Source: Planctomycetota bacterium (GTDB taxonomy: Bacteria; Planctomycetota; J058). From it: a DNA stretch of 64,000 nucleotides. The stretch is from positions 1-64,000 of the forward strand of contig JAHBXY010000005.1 of assembly GCA_019636275.1 (NCBI GenBank), given 5' to 3'. The notes below the pieces were generated by a model. It worked only from the letters and a program-made list of their open reading frames with translations. It was not told the DNA's origin and searched no databases. The position numbers were made by a program, and so were the translations under genes. Shown piece after piece: positions 28,225 to 37,714 of the stretch (position 1 is the first letter of the stretch; each line of letters begins with the position of its first letter).

Positions 28225-29663
28225 CCCGCTTCGCCCTGTCGGCGGTGATCGCCTTGACGCTGGCCGCGCCGGCCGCCGCCCAGGAGCGGCGCGCCTCCTC
28301 GCCGGCGAGCGGCGACCAGGGCCGGGAGGCCCTGACGCACGCCTACCAGAAGGAGTACGCCTTCCTCGCCAGCGAGCAGGCCGCCCTCGAGCGGCGCCTG
28401 GCCGAGCTCGAGGCCGACGCCGTCCGCCGCGCGGCGGCCGCGGCGGCCGACCTGGGCGCCGTCGAGGAGCGGCTGCGCGCCCTGCGCCTCGAGGTCGAGG
28501 CCGAGCGCGCGCGCCTGGTCAAGCTCGACGAGGAGGCGGCGGCCCTCGACGACGGCGCCGGCGCCCTCGAGGGGGTCCTGTCGCAGGCGGCGGCGCTCCT
28601 GCCGCCAGGCGACCGCCCTGACGACCGCGTCCGGGCAGTCGACCAGGCCCTGGGTGAGCTCGGCGCCCTCCTGCGCCGGCGCGCGAGCGTCCGCCGGGCG
28701 CCGGGGAGCTTCTTCCTGGCCGACGGGAGCGAGGCGACGGGCGACGTCGTGTGGCTCGGCGCCGTCGCCTGCCTGGGCGCCAGCCCGCGCGGCGCGGGCG
28801 CGCTCGCGCCGGCCGGCGGCGGCGGGCTCCAGCTCTGGGAGGCGACCGGTGGCGCCGACGCGGCGAGCGCCGCCCGGACCGCCGCCGGGGGCGCTCTGCC
28901 CGCGACGCTGCCCGTCTACGTGTTCGAGTCGCTCGACAAGCCCGCTGACCGGCCGGTGATCAAGACGCCCGTCGAGACGGTCCGGCGCGGCGGCGAGGTG
29001 GCCTGGGTCATCGTCGGCCTGGGCCTCGTGGCCGCCTGCCTGGCCGCGGGGCGCGTGGCGATCCTCTGGCGCGCCGGCGGCGACCCGACCCCGCTCCTCG
29101 ACGCGGTGGCGCCGCTCGTGGCCAGCGGCCGCGCCGGCGAGGCGCTGGCGAAGGCCCAGGCGGGCCGCGGCGCGGCCGCGCGGGTGGTCGCGGCCATGCT
29201 CCCGCACCTCGGCGCGGGCGCCGACCGCCTCGAGAGCGCGGCGTCCGAGCGCATGCTCCAGGAGGGGCTGCGCATCGAGCGCTTCGAGGCCGCCCTGCTC
29301 GTGGCCGCCGCCGTGGCCCCGCTGCTCGGCCTCCTGGGCACGGTCACCGGCATGATCAGCACGTTCGACGTGATCACCGTCCACGGCACGGGCGACCCGA
29401 AGCTCCTGGCCGGCGGCATCTCCGAGGCGCTGATCACGACCCAGCTCGGCCTGAGCGTGGCGATCCCGGCCCTCCTGGCCGGCAACCTGCTCACGAGCTG
29501 GGGCGAGGCCCTGCGGGCCGGCATGGAGCGGGCCGCCCTGCGCGTGACGCTGCTCACGTTGCCGCCGCCGCCGACGCCATCGCGGCCGGTGCGGACGACG
29601 TCGAGCCGCCTGCCGGTGCCCGAAGAGCCCGAGCTGGTCGGCGCCGGGGAGCCGGCGGCGTGA
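28221..29663 (+). CDS. MotA/TolQ/ExbB-family proton channel with periplasmic coiled-coil extension
   Basis: A 480-residue fused protein. A signal peptide and coiled coil (about 25-140) precede a periplasmic region and the membrane channel domain: one helix near 255-280, then the family core VAAAVAPLLGLLGTVTGMIS and GGISEALITTQLGLSVAIPA. It forms the inner-membrane proton channel that powers TonB. The N-terminal extension is typical of the DUF3450-linked ExbB variant rather than the short enteric one. The C-terminal tail is Pro-rich. Confidence 0.9.
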   Translation: MTRFALSAVIALTLAAPAAAQERRASSPASGDQGREALTHAYQKEYAFLASEQAALERRLAELEADAVRRAAAAAADLGAVEERLRALRLEVEAERARLVKLDEEAAALDDGAGALEGVLSQAAALLPPGDRPDDRVRAVDQALGELGALLRRRASVRRAPGSFFLADGSEATGDVVWLGAVACLGASPRGAGALAPAGGGGLQLWEATGGADAASAARTAAGGALPATLPVYVFESLDKPADRPVIKTPVETVRRGGEVAWVIVGLGLVAACLAAGRVAILWRAGGDPTPLLDAVAPLVASGRAGEALAKAQAGRGAAARVVAAMLPHLGAGADRLESAASERMLQEGLRIERFEAALLVAAAVAPLLGLLGTVTGMISTFDVITVHGTGDPKLLAGGISEALITTQLGLSVAIPALLAGNLLTSWGEALRAGMERAALRVTLLTLPPPPTPSRPVRTTSSRLPVPEEPELVGAGEPAA

Positions 29664-30241
29664 GCGACCTCCTCGTCATCCTCGACCGCTACGTCGCCGC
29701 CGGCGGCGCGGTGATGCTGCCGCTCCTCGCCTGCGCGATCGTCCTCTGGTACGCCGTCGGCTACCGCGCCTTCCTGCTGCGCCGCGGGACGACGCTGGCG
29801 CCGCGGCCGCTCCTCGCCTCCCGGCGCGGCGCGGCCTCGGCGACGCGGGGCCTCCTCGACGGCGCCGCGGCGGCCGTCGTTCGTGTCGGGGGTCCCGACC
29901 TGCGCCGCGGCCTCGAGGACGCCCTGGGCCCCTCGCGGGCCGTGCTCGACCGCGGGGCGGCGCTCGGTCGGACCGTGGTCGCGGTCGCCCCGCTGCTGGG
30001 TCTCCTGGGCACGGTCAGCGGCATGATCGAGCTGTTCGACTCGCTCGGCACCGGCACCTTCCACGCCCAGGAGGGCGGGATCGCCGGCGGGATCTCCGAG
30101 GCCCTGTTCACCACGCAGCTCGGCCTGGGCGTGGCGATCCCGGGCTACTTCGCCACGCGCCTCCTCGACCGCCGCGCCGCGCGTCTGCGCGCGGAGCTCG
30201 ACGAGCTGCGCGACGTCGCCATCCAGGAGGCCCGCGCGTGA
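29660..30241 (+). CDS. exbB: ExbB-like proton channel protein
   Basis: A 193-residue standard-length ExbB/TolQ homologue with three hydrophobic segments and the core VAPLLGLLGTVSGMIELFD and GGISEALFTTQLGLGVAIPG. It is a second channel subunit in the same operon as the long fused form. It may form the channel with that protein, or the two may work at different steps. GTG start overlaps the previous stop. Confidence 0.92.
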   Translation: MSDLLVILDRYVAAGGAVMLPLLACAIVLWYAVGYRAFLLRRGTTLAPRPLLASRRGAASATRGLLDGAAAAVVRVGGPDLRRGLEDALGPSRAVLDRGAALGRTVVAVAPLLGLLGTVSGMIELFDSLGTGTFHAQEGGIAGGISEALFTTQLGLGVAIPGYFATRLLDRRAARLRAELDELRDVAIQEARA

Positions 30242-30642
30242 GGCTGCACCGCGCGCCGCGCCGCCACCAGGAGGTGGACATGGCGCCGCTGATCGACATG
30301 GTCTTCATCCTGCTGATCTTCTTCGCCGTCTCCACGACGTTCACGAAGGACATGCAGCTCGAGCTCCAGCGGCCGAGCGCCCGCAGCGCCGCGCCGGCCT
30401 CGAGCAAGGCCGTGCGCGTGCACGTCGACCGCGGCCGGCAGGTGTTCGTCGACGAGCAGCCGGTGAAGCCCTGGATGCTCCAGGCGCGCGTCCGCGACCT
30501 GCTCGCCGCCTCGGCCACGAAGAAGGCCCTCGTCGTCGCCGACCGCCTCGTGCCGGCCGAGCTCCTGGTCGAGGTCGTCGACCAGTGCCGCCTGGCCGGC
30601 GCGGCCGAGGTGGGCGTGGCCACGGAGGCCGGGGCGCCGTGA
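30238..30642 (+). CDS. exbD: ExbD-like biopolymer transport protein
   Basis: A 134-residue protein with a short cytoplasmic head, one membrane helix containing the proton-carrying Asp (VDMAPLIDMVFILLIFFAVS), and a periplasmic ExbD/TolR domain ending VDQCRLAGAAEVGVAT. It couples proton flow through ExbB to TonB movement. Overlaps both neighbours by 4 nt. Confidence 0.93.
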   Translation: MRLHRAPRRHQEVDMAPLIDMVFILLIFFAVSTTFTKDMQLELQRPSARSAAPASSKAVRVHVDRGRQVFVDEQPVKPWMLQARVRDLLAASATKKALVVADRLVPAELLVEVVDQCRLAGAAEVGVATEAGAP

Positions 30643-31367
30643 CCGCGCTCGCCGACCACGCCGGGCGCGACCTCGAGGGACCCGCACGCGCGAGCGCGGG
30701 CGGGACCGCGGGGGCGCGAGCCCCCGCGAACCACCGCTGGTCCGCCCACCTGGCCGGCGCCCTGTGCGCCCTCGTCGGCGCGCCGGCCACGCTCGCCCTG
30801 GTCCTCGGCCTCAACGAGGTCGCCGGCCGTCCCCCCGACGACGGCGGCCCGCGCGAGGTCAGCTTCCACATGGCCCCCCCGCCGCCCAAGCCGCCGCCGC
30901 CGCGCCGGGAGGAGCCGCCGCCGCGCCCCGCGCCGCGGAGCGCCCCGCGCGCGGCCCTCCCGCCCATGCCGACGCTCGGCGCGGCGCTCACGGGCGTCGA
31001 CGTCGGCCTGTCGAGCTTCGCCGCCGGCGCCGCCCTCGACGGCGTGGCCGACGAGGCGCTCGGCGACCTCAAGGACGTCGTCCACACCGAGGACACCGTC
31101 GACAGCCGGCCCGTGCCGCGCGCCACGACGCCGATCGACGTCCCTGCGGCGGCGCGCGCGAAGAACCTCTCGGGTCGCGTGGTCCTGAGCCTGCGGATCG
31201 GCGCCGACGGCGCGGTCAAGGCGGTCAAGGTCCTCGAGGCCGACCCGCCCGGCGTGTTCGAGGACGTGGCCGTGCGCACCGTGCGCGGCTGGACCTTCCA
31301 GCCGGCCACCTACCGCGGGCGCCCGGTCGAGGTGTGGGCGTCGTTGCCGATCGAGTTCCAGCCATGA
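30639..31367 (+). CDS. tonB: TonB-family energy transducer
   Basis: A 242-residue protein: cytoplasmic head, one membrane helix (LAGALCALVGAPATLALVLG), a proline-rich periplasmic stalk (PPPPKPPPPRREEPPPRP) and a C-terminal TonB domain (about 165-242, LSGRVVLSLRIGADGAVKAV to EVWASLPIEFQP). It spans the periplasm to energise the outer-membrane receptor encoded two genes downstream. Confidence 0.92.
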   Translation: MTALADHAGRDLEGPARASAGGTAGARAPANHRWSAHLAGALCALVGAPATLALVLGLNEVAGRPPDDGGPREVSFHMAPPPPKPPPPRREEPPPRPAPRSAPRAALPPMPTLGAALTGVDVGLSSFAAGAALDGVADEALGDLKDVVHTEDTVDSRPVPRATTPIDVPAAARAKNLSGRVVLSLRIGADGAVKAVKVLEADPPGVFEDVAVRTVRGWTFQPATYRGRPVEVWASLPIEFQP

Positions 31368-32512
31368 GGCTCGCCCTGCTCCTGACGCTGTGCCTGGCCG
31401 CCTGCGTCGGCCCGGCGGCGACCCGGACCGACGCCCCCGACGAGGAGGTCGACCGCCTGGGCCTCGCCGCGCTCCTCCTGCGCGACGGCCACCTCGAGCG
31501 CGCGCGGGCCGTGCTCGGCGAGGTCGACCCGCGGCAGGACGGCCTCGACCTGCCGCGCTTCCACACGCTGCGCGGCCTCGTGGCGCTCCAGCTCCAGGAG
31601 CACGACGCCGCGCGCGAGGCGCTGCGCCTGGCGACCGCGACCGGGCAGGTCGAGCCGATCGTGTGGGTCTACCTGGCGCAGGCCGAGCACGCGGCCGGCG
31701 ACCCGGCCGCGGCGCTCGCCGCGCTGGCCCGCGGCCGGCCCGGCTGGGAGGGGCAGGCGCCAGTGCACCGGCTCGAGGTGCTCTGCGCGTGGGCCGCGGG
31801 CGACCGGGGCGGGGCGTTCGCCGCCCTCGAGCGCGCCGAGCGGCGCCTCCCCGACGACGCCACGTTCACGCGGCAGCGCGTCCTTTACCTGCTCGAGCTG
31901 GGGCTGTTCGTGGCGGCCGCCACGGCCGGCGAGGAGTACCTCTCCCGCGCGGGTCACGCCCCCGAGGCCTACCTGGCGCTCGGCGAGGCCTTGCGCCGCG
32001 CGCGCCGCCCCGACGACGCGGCGCGGGTCCTCGAGGTCGCGCGGCTGCGCGCGCCGGGGCACGAGCAGGTGCTCGTCGCCCTGGCCCACGCGCACCTCGA
32101 CGCCGGGCGGCCGCGCGCGGCGGCGGTGGTCCTCGAGGAGGCGGCGCGGCTCGACGCGAAGTACCAGGCCGAGGCGGCCGAGCTGTTCCGCCGCGCCGGG
32201 GCGCTGGACCGCGCGCTGTACCTCAACGCGTCGGTCCAGGACGCGGCGGCCAAGGCGCGTCAGCGCCTGGGCCTCCTCCTGCAGCGCGCCGCGTTCGACC
32301 AGGCGCTGGCGCTCGAGCCGCGCCTGTCGCGACTGGGCCTCCTCGACGACGAGGAGGTCCGCTACGCGCTCGCCTACGCCTGCTACCGCGCGGGCGACCT
32401 CGAGCGCGCCGACCTCCGGCTGCGGGGGATCACCCGGCCGGAGCTGTTCCGCGCGGCCACGGACCTGCGCAAGGCGATCCAGCTCGAGCGCGAGCAGGCG
32501 GAGCCCCGATGA
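31364..32512 (+). CDS. TPR lipoprotein of the TonB cluster
   Basis: A 382-residue lipoprotein (lipobox LCLAAC). It is built of tetratricopeptide-like helical pairs (for example [40 protein letters not shown]), suited to protein-protein contacts in the periplasm. Such genes regularly sit between tonB and the receptor in DUF3450-type clusters. The ATGA overlaps on both sides tie its expression to the transporter. Confidence 0.85.
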   Translation: MRLALLLTLCLAACVGPAATRTDAPDEEVDRLGLAALLLRDGHLERARAVLGEVDPRQDGLDLPRFHTLRGLVALQLQEHDAAREALRLATATGQVEPIVWVYLAQAEHAAGDPAAALAALARGRPGWEGQAPVHRLEVLCAWAAGDRGGAFAALERAERRLPDDATFTRQRVLYLLELGLFVAAATAGEEYLSRAGHAPEAYLALGEALRRARRPDDAARVLEVARLRAPGHEQVLVALAHAHLDAGRPRAAAVVLEEAARLDAKYQAEAAELFRRAGALDRALYLNASVQDAAAKARQRLGLLLQRAAFDQALALEPRLSRLGLLDDEEVRYALAYACYRAGDLERADLRLRGITRPELFRAATDLRKAIQLEREQAEPR

Positions 32513-35500
32513 CCCGGCGCGTCCTCTTCGTCGGCCTCCTGGCCCTGGCCCTCGGTGCCCCGGCCGCGGCGCAGGAGCCGCCCGCGGGGCGCCTCGACGT
32601 GTTCGCCTTCGGCCCCGACGGCGCGCCCCTGGCCGGGCTCGAGGTCGAGGCGGGCCCGGTGCGAGGCACGACCGGCAAGGACGGCATCGCGCGCCTGGTC
32701 CTGCCCCCCGGGCAGCACCCCGTCGTCGTGCGCCAGGCCGGCCGCGCGCTCGCCCAGGCCGTCCTGCCCGTCGTGTGGGGCGAGGCCACCGAGGTGATCG
32801 TGACCGTCCCGCGCGACGGCCCGGCGCGCCTGCACGTCGAGGCGCCCGCCTGGCCCGAGGCGCCCGCCGGCCCGCCGCCGGAGGCCGGCGCCGCCCTGGG
32901 CACGCTCGCCGGGCGCGTCAAGGACGAGCGCACCGGCGCGCCGGTGGCCGGCGCGCGCGTCCTCGTGCGCGGCCACATGGGCGAGGCGCGCTCCGGCCCC
33001 GACGGTTCGTTCGAGCTGCCCGGCCTGCCCGCCGGGGCGCACACCGTCTCGGTCATCCACACGCAGTACGCCACGCTCACCCTGCCCGCCGTCGACGTCC
33101 CGGCCGGCGGCCGGGCCACGGTCGAGGTGGCGCTCACGCCGTCGGCGCTCGAGCTCGACGCCCTGCGCGTCACGGGCTACCGGCTCGAGGGCGGCCTCGC
33201 GGCCCTCCTGCAGGAGCGCCGCGAGGCGCGCGGCGTGACCGAGGTCCTGGGGGCGGAGCAGATCGGCAAGTCGGGCGACGGCAACGCGGCCGAGGCCCTC
33301 AAGCGCGTCACCGGGCTCACGGTCGTCGGCGGCCGCTACGTCTACGTGCGCGGCATGGGCGAGCGCTACTCGTCGGCCCTGCTCAACGGGTCGACGCTCC
33401 CCAGCCCCGACCCCGAGCGGCGGGTCGTGCCGCTGGACCTGTTCCCGGCCGACGTGATCGAGAGCATCTCCGTCCAGAAGACCTACACCCCCGACCTCCC
33501 GGGCGACTTCGGCGGCGGGGCGACGAAGATCAAGACCAAGCGCCTGCCGCAGGAGTTCGGAGCCAGCTTCTCGGTGTCGTCGGCCTGGAACAGCGCGTCG
33601 ACCTTCGAGGACGGGCTGACCTACCGCGGCGGGGCGCGCGACTGGCTCGGGCGCGACGACGGCACGCGCGCCCTGCCGCTCGGCGTGCGGATCGCCACCG
33701 AGCACGGGCCGCTGCACCTCGAGGACCCGGACACGGGCGACGGCTACCCGCTGGGCGTCCTGACCGCGCTGGGGCAGACCATGCCCAACGTCTGGTCGGC
33801 GCAGCGCAAGCGCGACCTGCCACCCGACCTCGGCGTGAGCGCAACCGTCGGCGACCGCTACAAGACGGCGTTCGGCACGGTCGGCTTCACGGTCGGCGCC
33901 AACTACGACCACGACTGGCGCGTCCGCCGCGGCGTCACGCGGGTGTTCGGCGTGGGCGGCGAGGGCGTGCTCGAGCCGATCGTCGACTACAGGGTCGACC
34001 GGACGACGCGCTCGATCGACACGAGCGGCCTGGCCGCCGTGGGCTGGGAGCCGACGAAGGGCCAGGAGCTGGGCGTGACCACGCTGTGGGTGCGCACGTC
34101 CGAGGACGAGACCGAGGTCTACGGCGGCTACCTGGGCGACAACGACCGCGACGTGCGGGTCACGAGCCTCTCCTGGGTCGAGGAGCAGCTCCTCGTCACG
34201 CAGGCCCACGGCAAGCACGACCTGCTGGCCGGGATCGCGCTCTCCTGGACCTACGCCTTCGCCCTGGCCACCCGCGACCAGCCCGACTGGCGGCGCTCGC
34301 GCTACGACCTCGACCCGGCGCAGGGCGTCTACCTGCTCTCGAACCGCCCCGAGGGCAACCAGCGCCTCTACAACACCGTCCGCGACGACAACCACGACAT
34401 CTCGCTGTCGCTCGACGTGCCGCTGCCCCTGTGGCGCGACCTCACCGGCAACCTGCAGGTGGGCGCCGGGCACGTGTGGCGCGACCGCGAGTCCGAGACG
34501 CGGCGCTTCAAGTTCATCCACCGCGGCGAGCGCAGCCGCGACCCCCTGCTCCTGGCCCGGCCGCCCGAGGAGGTCTTCGCCCGGGAGAACATCGCCGAGG
34601 ACGGCTTCTCGTTCGAGGAGATCACCCGCGCGACCGACAACTACGACGCCGAGCAGACGATCCGCGCCGCGTTCGTGAACCTGACCCTGCCCCTGACCAA
34701 GGCGCTCGAGCTCTCGGCCGGCGTCCGCGTCGAGCGCTCGCGCCAGCAGGTGCGCACGTTCGAGCTGTTCAGCCGCACCCCCACGGCGCAGGCGGCCGAC
34801 CTCGACACGACCGACTGGCTGCCGGCGGTGAGCCTCGTGTGGCGCTTCACCGAGACCATGCAGGCGCGCGCCGCCTACAGCCGCACGCTCGCGCGGCCCG
34901 ACTTCCGCGAGCTGTCGTCGGCGCCCTTCGACCAGGTGATCGGCGCCGGCGTGTTCATCGGCAACCCCGGCCTCGACCGGACGCGGATCGACAACCTCGA
35001 CCTGCGCTGGGAGTGGTACCTCTCGGCCGACGAGGCGGTGTCGATCGGCCTGTTCTACAAGGACCTCACGGCGCCGATCGAGACGATCATCCTGGCCGGC
35101 GCGACGCGCACGGTCACGCTCGAGAACGCCAAGGGCGGGCGCAACCTCGGCCTCGAGCTCGAGGGGCGCAAGCGCCTCGGCTTCCTGCACGGCGCCCTCG
35201 AGCCCCTGTTCGTGGGCGGGAACCTGTCGCTGATCCGCTCGGAGGTCGAGCTGAGCGACGCCGGGATCGCCACGCGCAAGCACCGCCCGCTGGCGGGCCA
35301 GTCGGCGTGGGTGGTCAACGCGTCCGTCGGCTGGGACGACCCCGAGTCGCGGACGTCGCTGGCGTTCCTCTACAACGTCGCCGGCGAGCGCCTCGTCGGC
35401 GTGGGCACGTTCGGCCTGCCGGACATCTACGAGCGCCCCTTCCACCGCCTCGACGTCGTCGCCTCGTGGGGGTTCACCGAGCACTGGACGCTCAAGCTGA

Positions 35501-35610
35501 AGGTCGAGAACGTCCTCGGCAGCAAGGTCCGCTTCGAGCAGGGCGGGCAGACGACCGACGAGTTCGAGGTGGGGCGGACGGTCGGGGTGAGCATCTCGGG
35601 GAAGTTCTGA
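32509..35610 (+). CDS. TonB-dependent outer-membrane receptor with N-terminal carboxypeptidase-regulatory domains
   Basis: A 1033-residue receptor. After the signal peptide (LLALALGAPAAAQ) there is a beta domain (about 25-100), then a CarboxypepD_reg domain (about 128-205). The plug starts near residue 210 with IGKSGDGNAAEALKRVTGL, VRGMGERYSSALLNGSTLP and VIESISVQKTYTPDLPGDFGG. A long beta-barrel follows, ending in Phe (ISGKF) as required for BAM insertion. Ligand is unknown: no siderophore or sugar genes lie nearby. It is the terminal gene of an eight-gene set and is followed directly by a family A repeat. Confidence 0.93.
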   Translation: MTRRVLFVGLLALALGAPAAAQEPPAGRLDVFAFGPDGAPLAGLEVEAGPVRGTTGKDGIARLVLPPGQHPVVVRQAGRALAQAVLPVVWGEATEVIVTVPRDGPARLHVEAPAWPEAPAGPPPEAGAALGTLAGRVKDERTGAPVAGARVLVRGHMGEARSGPDGSFELPGLPAGAHTVSVIHTQYATLTLPAVDVPAGGRATVEVALTPSALELDALRVTGYRLEGGLAALLQERREARGVTEVLGAEQIGKSGDGNAAEALKRVTGLTVVGGRYVYVRGMGERYSSALLNGSTLPSPDPERRVVPLDLFPADVIESISVQKTYTPDLPGDFGGGATKIKTKRLPQEFGASFSVSSAWNSASTFEDGLTYRGGARDWLGRDDGTRALPLGVRIATEHGPLHLEDPDTGDGYPLGVLTALGQTMPNVWSAQRKRDLPPDLGVSATVGDRYKTAFGTVGFTVGANYDHDWRVRRGVTRVFGVGGEGVLEPIVDYRVDRTTRSIDTSGLAAVGWEPTKGQELGVTTLWVRTSEDETEVYGGYLGDNDRDVRVTSLSWVEEQLLVTQAHGKHDLLAGIALSWTYAFALATRDQPDWRRSRYDLDPAQGVYLLSNRPEGNQRLYNTVRDDNHDISLSLDVPLPLWRDLTGNLQVGAGHVWRDRESETRRFKFIHRGERSRDPLLLARPPEEVFARENIAEDGFSFEEITRATDNYDAEQTIRAAFVNLTLPLTKALELSAGVRVERSRQQVRTFELFSRTPTAQAADLDTTDWLPAVSLVWRFTETMQARAAYSRTLARPDFRELSSAPFDQVIGAGVFIGNPGLDRTRIDNLDLRWEWYLSADEAVSIGLFYKDLTAPIETIILAGATRTVTLENAKGGRNLGLELEGRKRLGFLHGALEPLFVGGNLSLIRSEVELSDAGIATRKHRPLAGQSAWVVNASVGWDDPESRTSLAFLYNVAGERLVGVGTFGLPDIYERPFHRLDVVASWGFTEHWTLKLKVENVLGSKVRFEQGGQTTDEFEVGRTVGVSISGKF

Positions 35611-35612
35611 CG

Positions 35613-35830
35613 GTGTGATCGACGGCTGCGGCCGCGGATGCAGGCCGAGGCGGCGCGCGCGCGGGTAGACCCTATCGCTCGCGACGGTCCGCAGCCGTGG
35701 GCCTCCGCTTGCTCCGGCGGCCCACCGAGGATCAGGCGATCGATACGACCCGCGCGCGCCGCCTCGCCTCCTCGCCTCGCTCGTGGCTGCGCTGCTCGCG
35801 GGACGGTGTGCTCGAAGGCTGGCGGCGTCC
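35613..35830 (+). repeat. Dispersed repeat family A, diverged copy
   Basis: Begins 3 nt after the receptor stop with GATCGACGGCTGCGGCCGCG. The long stem is kept (35647-35666 with 35748-35765, two-base bulge), with ends GGGT/ACCC and GAGG/CCTC instead of those of the array copies. The loop carries an extra 60 bp or so and the 3' outer arm is lost. No gene is in the 263-nt gap. Confidence 0.85.
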
Positions 35831-35873
35831 AGACGGGGAGAAGGGCTCCTCGCTGTCCGCCCTTCCGCGAGCG

Positions 35874-37655
35874 CTATGCCCCCACGGGCAGCCTGATCCG
35901 GAACGTGCTCCCCTCGCCGAGCGCGCTGTCCACCGACACCTCGCCGCCGTGCGTGAGCGCGACGTGCTTGACGATCGACAGCCCCAGGCCCGTGCCGCCC
36001 AGCTCGCGCGAGCGGGCCTTGTCGACGCGGTAGAAGCGCTCGAACACGCGCCCCTGGTCGCGGGGGTCGATGCCGATGCCGGTGTCCTGGACCTCGACGA
36101 CCGCGGCGTCGCCCTCGACCCGCAGGCGCAGCCACACGCGGCCGCCGACCGGCGTGTACTTCACGGCGTTGTCGAGCAGGTTGTCGACCGCCTGGCGCAA
36201 GGTCTCGCGCTCGCCCACGACCGGCACGGCCTCGGCCGGGACGGCGTGCTCGAGGGCGATCCCCTTCTCCTCGGCCACCAGGGCCAGGCCGCGGAGCGAC
36301 TCGAGGACCGGCTCGCGCAGGTCGAGCGGCGCGCGCTCGACCGTCGACTCCTCCTGCTCGACGCGCGAGAGCGTGAGCAGGTCGCGCACGAGCGTCGCCA
36401 GGCGGTCGGCCTGCCGCTGCACCTTCTCGAGGAAGCGCCGCTGCGTGGACGCCTCCATGGCGTCGTCGTCGAGCATGGTCTCGACGAGGCCGCAGATGGC
36501 CGTCAGCGGCGTCTTGAGCTCGTGCGAGACGTTGGCCACGAACTCGCGGCGCAGGGTCTCGAGCCGGCGCAGCTCGGTGACGTCGTGGAGGACGACGACG
36601 GCGCCCGACGGCGCGCCGCCGGCGTCGCGCAGGGGGCTGGCGTGGAGCTCGAGGATCTGGTCGCGCGGCTGCGCCGGCAGGCGCACCTCGACGACCAGCG
36701 GCTTGGGCTCGCGCAGCGTCCCGAGGAGCGTCGGGCTGACGTCGCGCATGGCCTCGACCTCCGAGACCCGCCGGCCGAGCGCCTCGGAGCCGGTGACCGC
36801 GAGCAGGCGCGCGGCCACCTCGTTCATGTGCACGACGCGCTCGTCGGCGTCGATCGCCACGACGCCCTCGACCATGCTGCCGAGGATCGCCACCAGCTTG
36901 TTGTGGTCGCTGCTGATCGTCTCCATGCGGTCCCTCAGCTGTCCGGCCATGGTCTCGAACGCGCGCGCGAGCTCGCCCAGCTCGTCGTGGGCCAGGCGCT
37001 CCGGCACGGGCGGGGCCGGGAGCCCGGCCGCCAGGGCGCGGGCGACCTCGGTCATCGCGGCGATCGGCTCCGAGATGCGCCGCGCGATCACGTAGCCGGG
37101 CACGAGGGCCATGAGCGTGGCCACGCCGGCCCCCAGGACGACGATCAGCCGCAGGTGGCCCAGGCGCGCGTCGACGGCCCGCACCGGCAGGGCCGCCCGC
37201 GCGAAGCCGAGGGCGCCGCCGGCGTCGTCGTCGACGCGCACGGCCACGTAGAGCATCTCCTCGCCGACGGTCGTGCTGTGGCGCGTCGCGCGCCCGGCGC
37301 CGGCGGCGACGGCCTCGAGCACCTCCGGCCGCCGCCCGTGGTTGTCGAGCGCCTCGCGGCCGTCGTGCGACTCGCCCAGGACCGCCCCGTCGGCGCGGAT
37401 GATCGTCAGGCGCGTGCCCAGCTCCTCGCCCAGGCGCACGAGGCGCCGGTGGAGGTCGGGGTCCCCGGGCGCCACCTCGCGCTCGAGCAGGGGGCGGCCG
37501 AGCTCGCGCAGGAGGGTCGCGCGGGCGCGCAGGACGCCGGCCATGTCCTCGAGCGCGTCGCGCTCCAGCCAGCGCGAGACGAGGACGGCGACGAGCACGG
37601 TCGCCACGAGCACGATCGCCAGGTAGCCGGCGTAGAGGCGCCAGAGGAACTTCAT
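35874..37655 (-). CDS. phoR: PhoR-type sensor histidine kinase
   Basis: A 593-residue inner-membrane kinase: helix (residues 8-28), periplasmic sensor domain, second helix (about 180-200), HAMP (YVIARRISEPIAAMTEVARA), a PAS-like domain (IDADERVVHMNEVAARLLAV), HisKA with the phosphorylated His (VSHELKTPLT), and HATPase with N-box DNLLDNAVKYTP and G-boxes DTGIGI and GTGLGLSIV. The PAS-HisKA layout and the preceding phoB-like gene support PhoR; the signal is probably phosphate limitation. The start lies 59 nt after the phoB stop. Confidence 0.88.
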   Translation of the reverse strand: MKFLWRLYAGYLAIVLVATVLVAVLVSRWLERDALEDMAGVLRARATLLRELGRPLLEREVAPGDPDLHRRLVRLGEELGTRLTIIRADGAVLGESHDGREALDNHGRRPEVLEAVAAGAGRATRHSTTVGEEMLYVAVRVDDDAGGALGFARAALPVRAVDARLGHLRLIVVLGAGVATLMALVPGYVIARRISEPIAAMTEVARALAAGLPAPPVPERLAHDELGELARAFETMAGQLRDRMETISSDHNKLVAILGSMVEGVVAIDADERVVHMNEVAARLLAVTGSEALGRRVSEVEAMRDVSPTLLGTLREPKPLVVEVRLPAQPRDQILELHASPLRDAGGAPSGAVVVLHDVTELRRLETLRREFVANVSHELKTPLTAICGLVETMLDDDAMEASTQRRFLEKVQRQADRLATLVRDLLTLSRVEQEESTVERAPLDLREPVLESLRGLALVAEEKGIALEHAVPAEAVPVVGERETLRQAVDNLLDNAVKYTPVGGRVWLRLRVEGDAAVVEVQDTGIGIDPRDQGRVFERFYRVDKARSRELGGTGLGLSIVKHVALTHGGEVSVDSALGEGSTFRIRLPVGA

Positions 37656-37714
37656 GCGGCGCCGAGCATAGTGCGCCTCGGCGCCGCCGGGCGCGTCGAG
37701 GCGCCGGAGCGGGC

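Noticed and set aside
30639..30660. Fifth family B copy at the tonB start (TGACCGCGCTCGCCG)
   Set aside because: Only about 15 bases match; hairpins and core are absent and the region is coding, so the match is probably chance.
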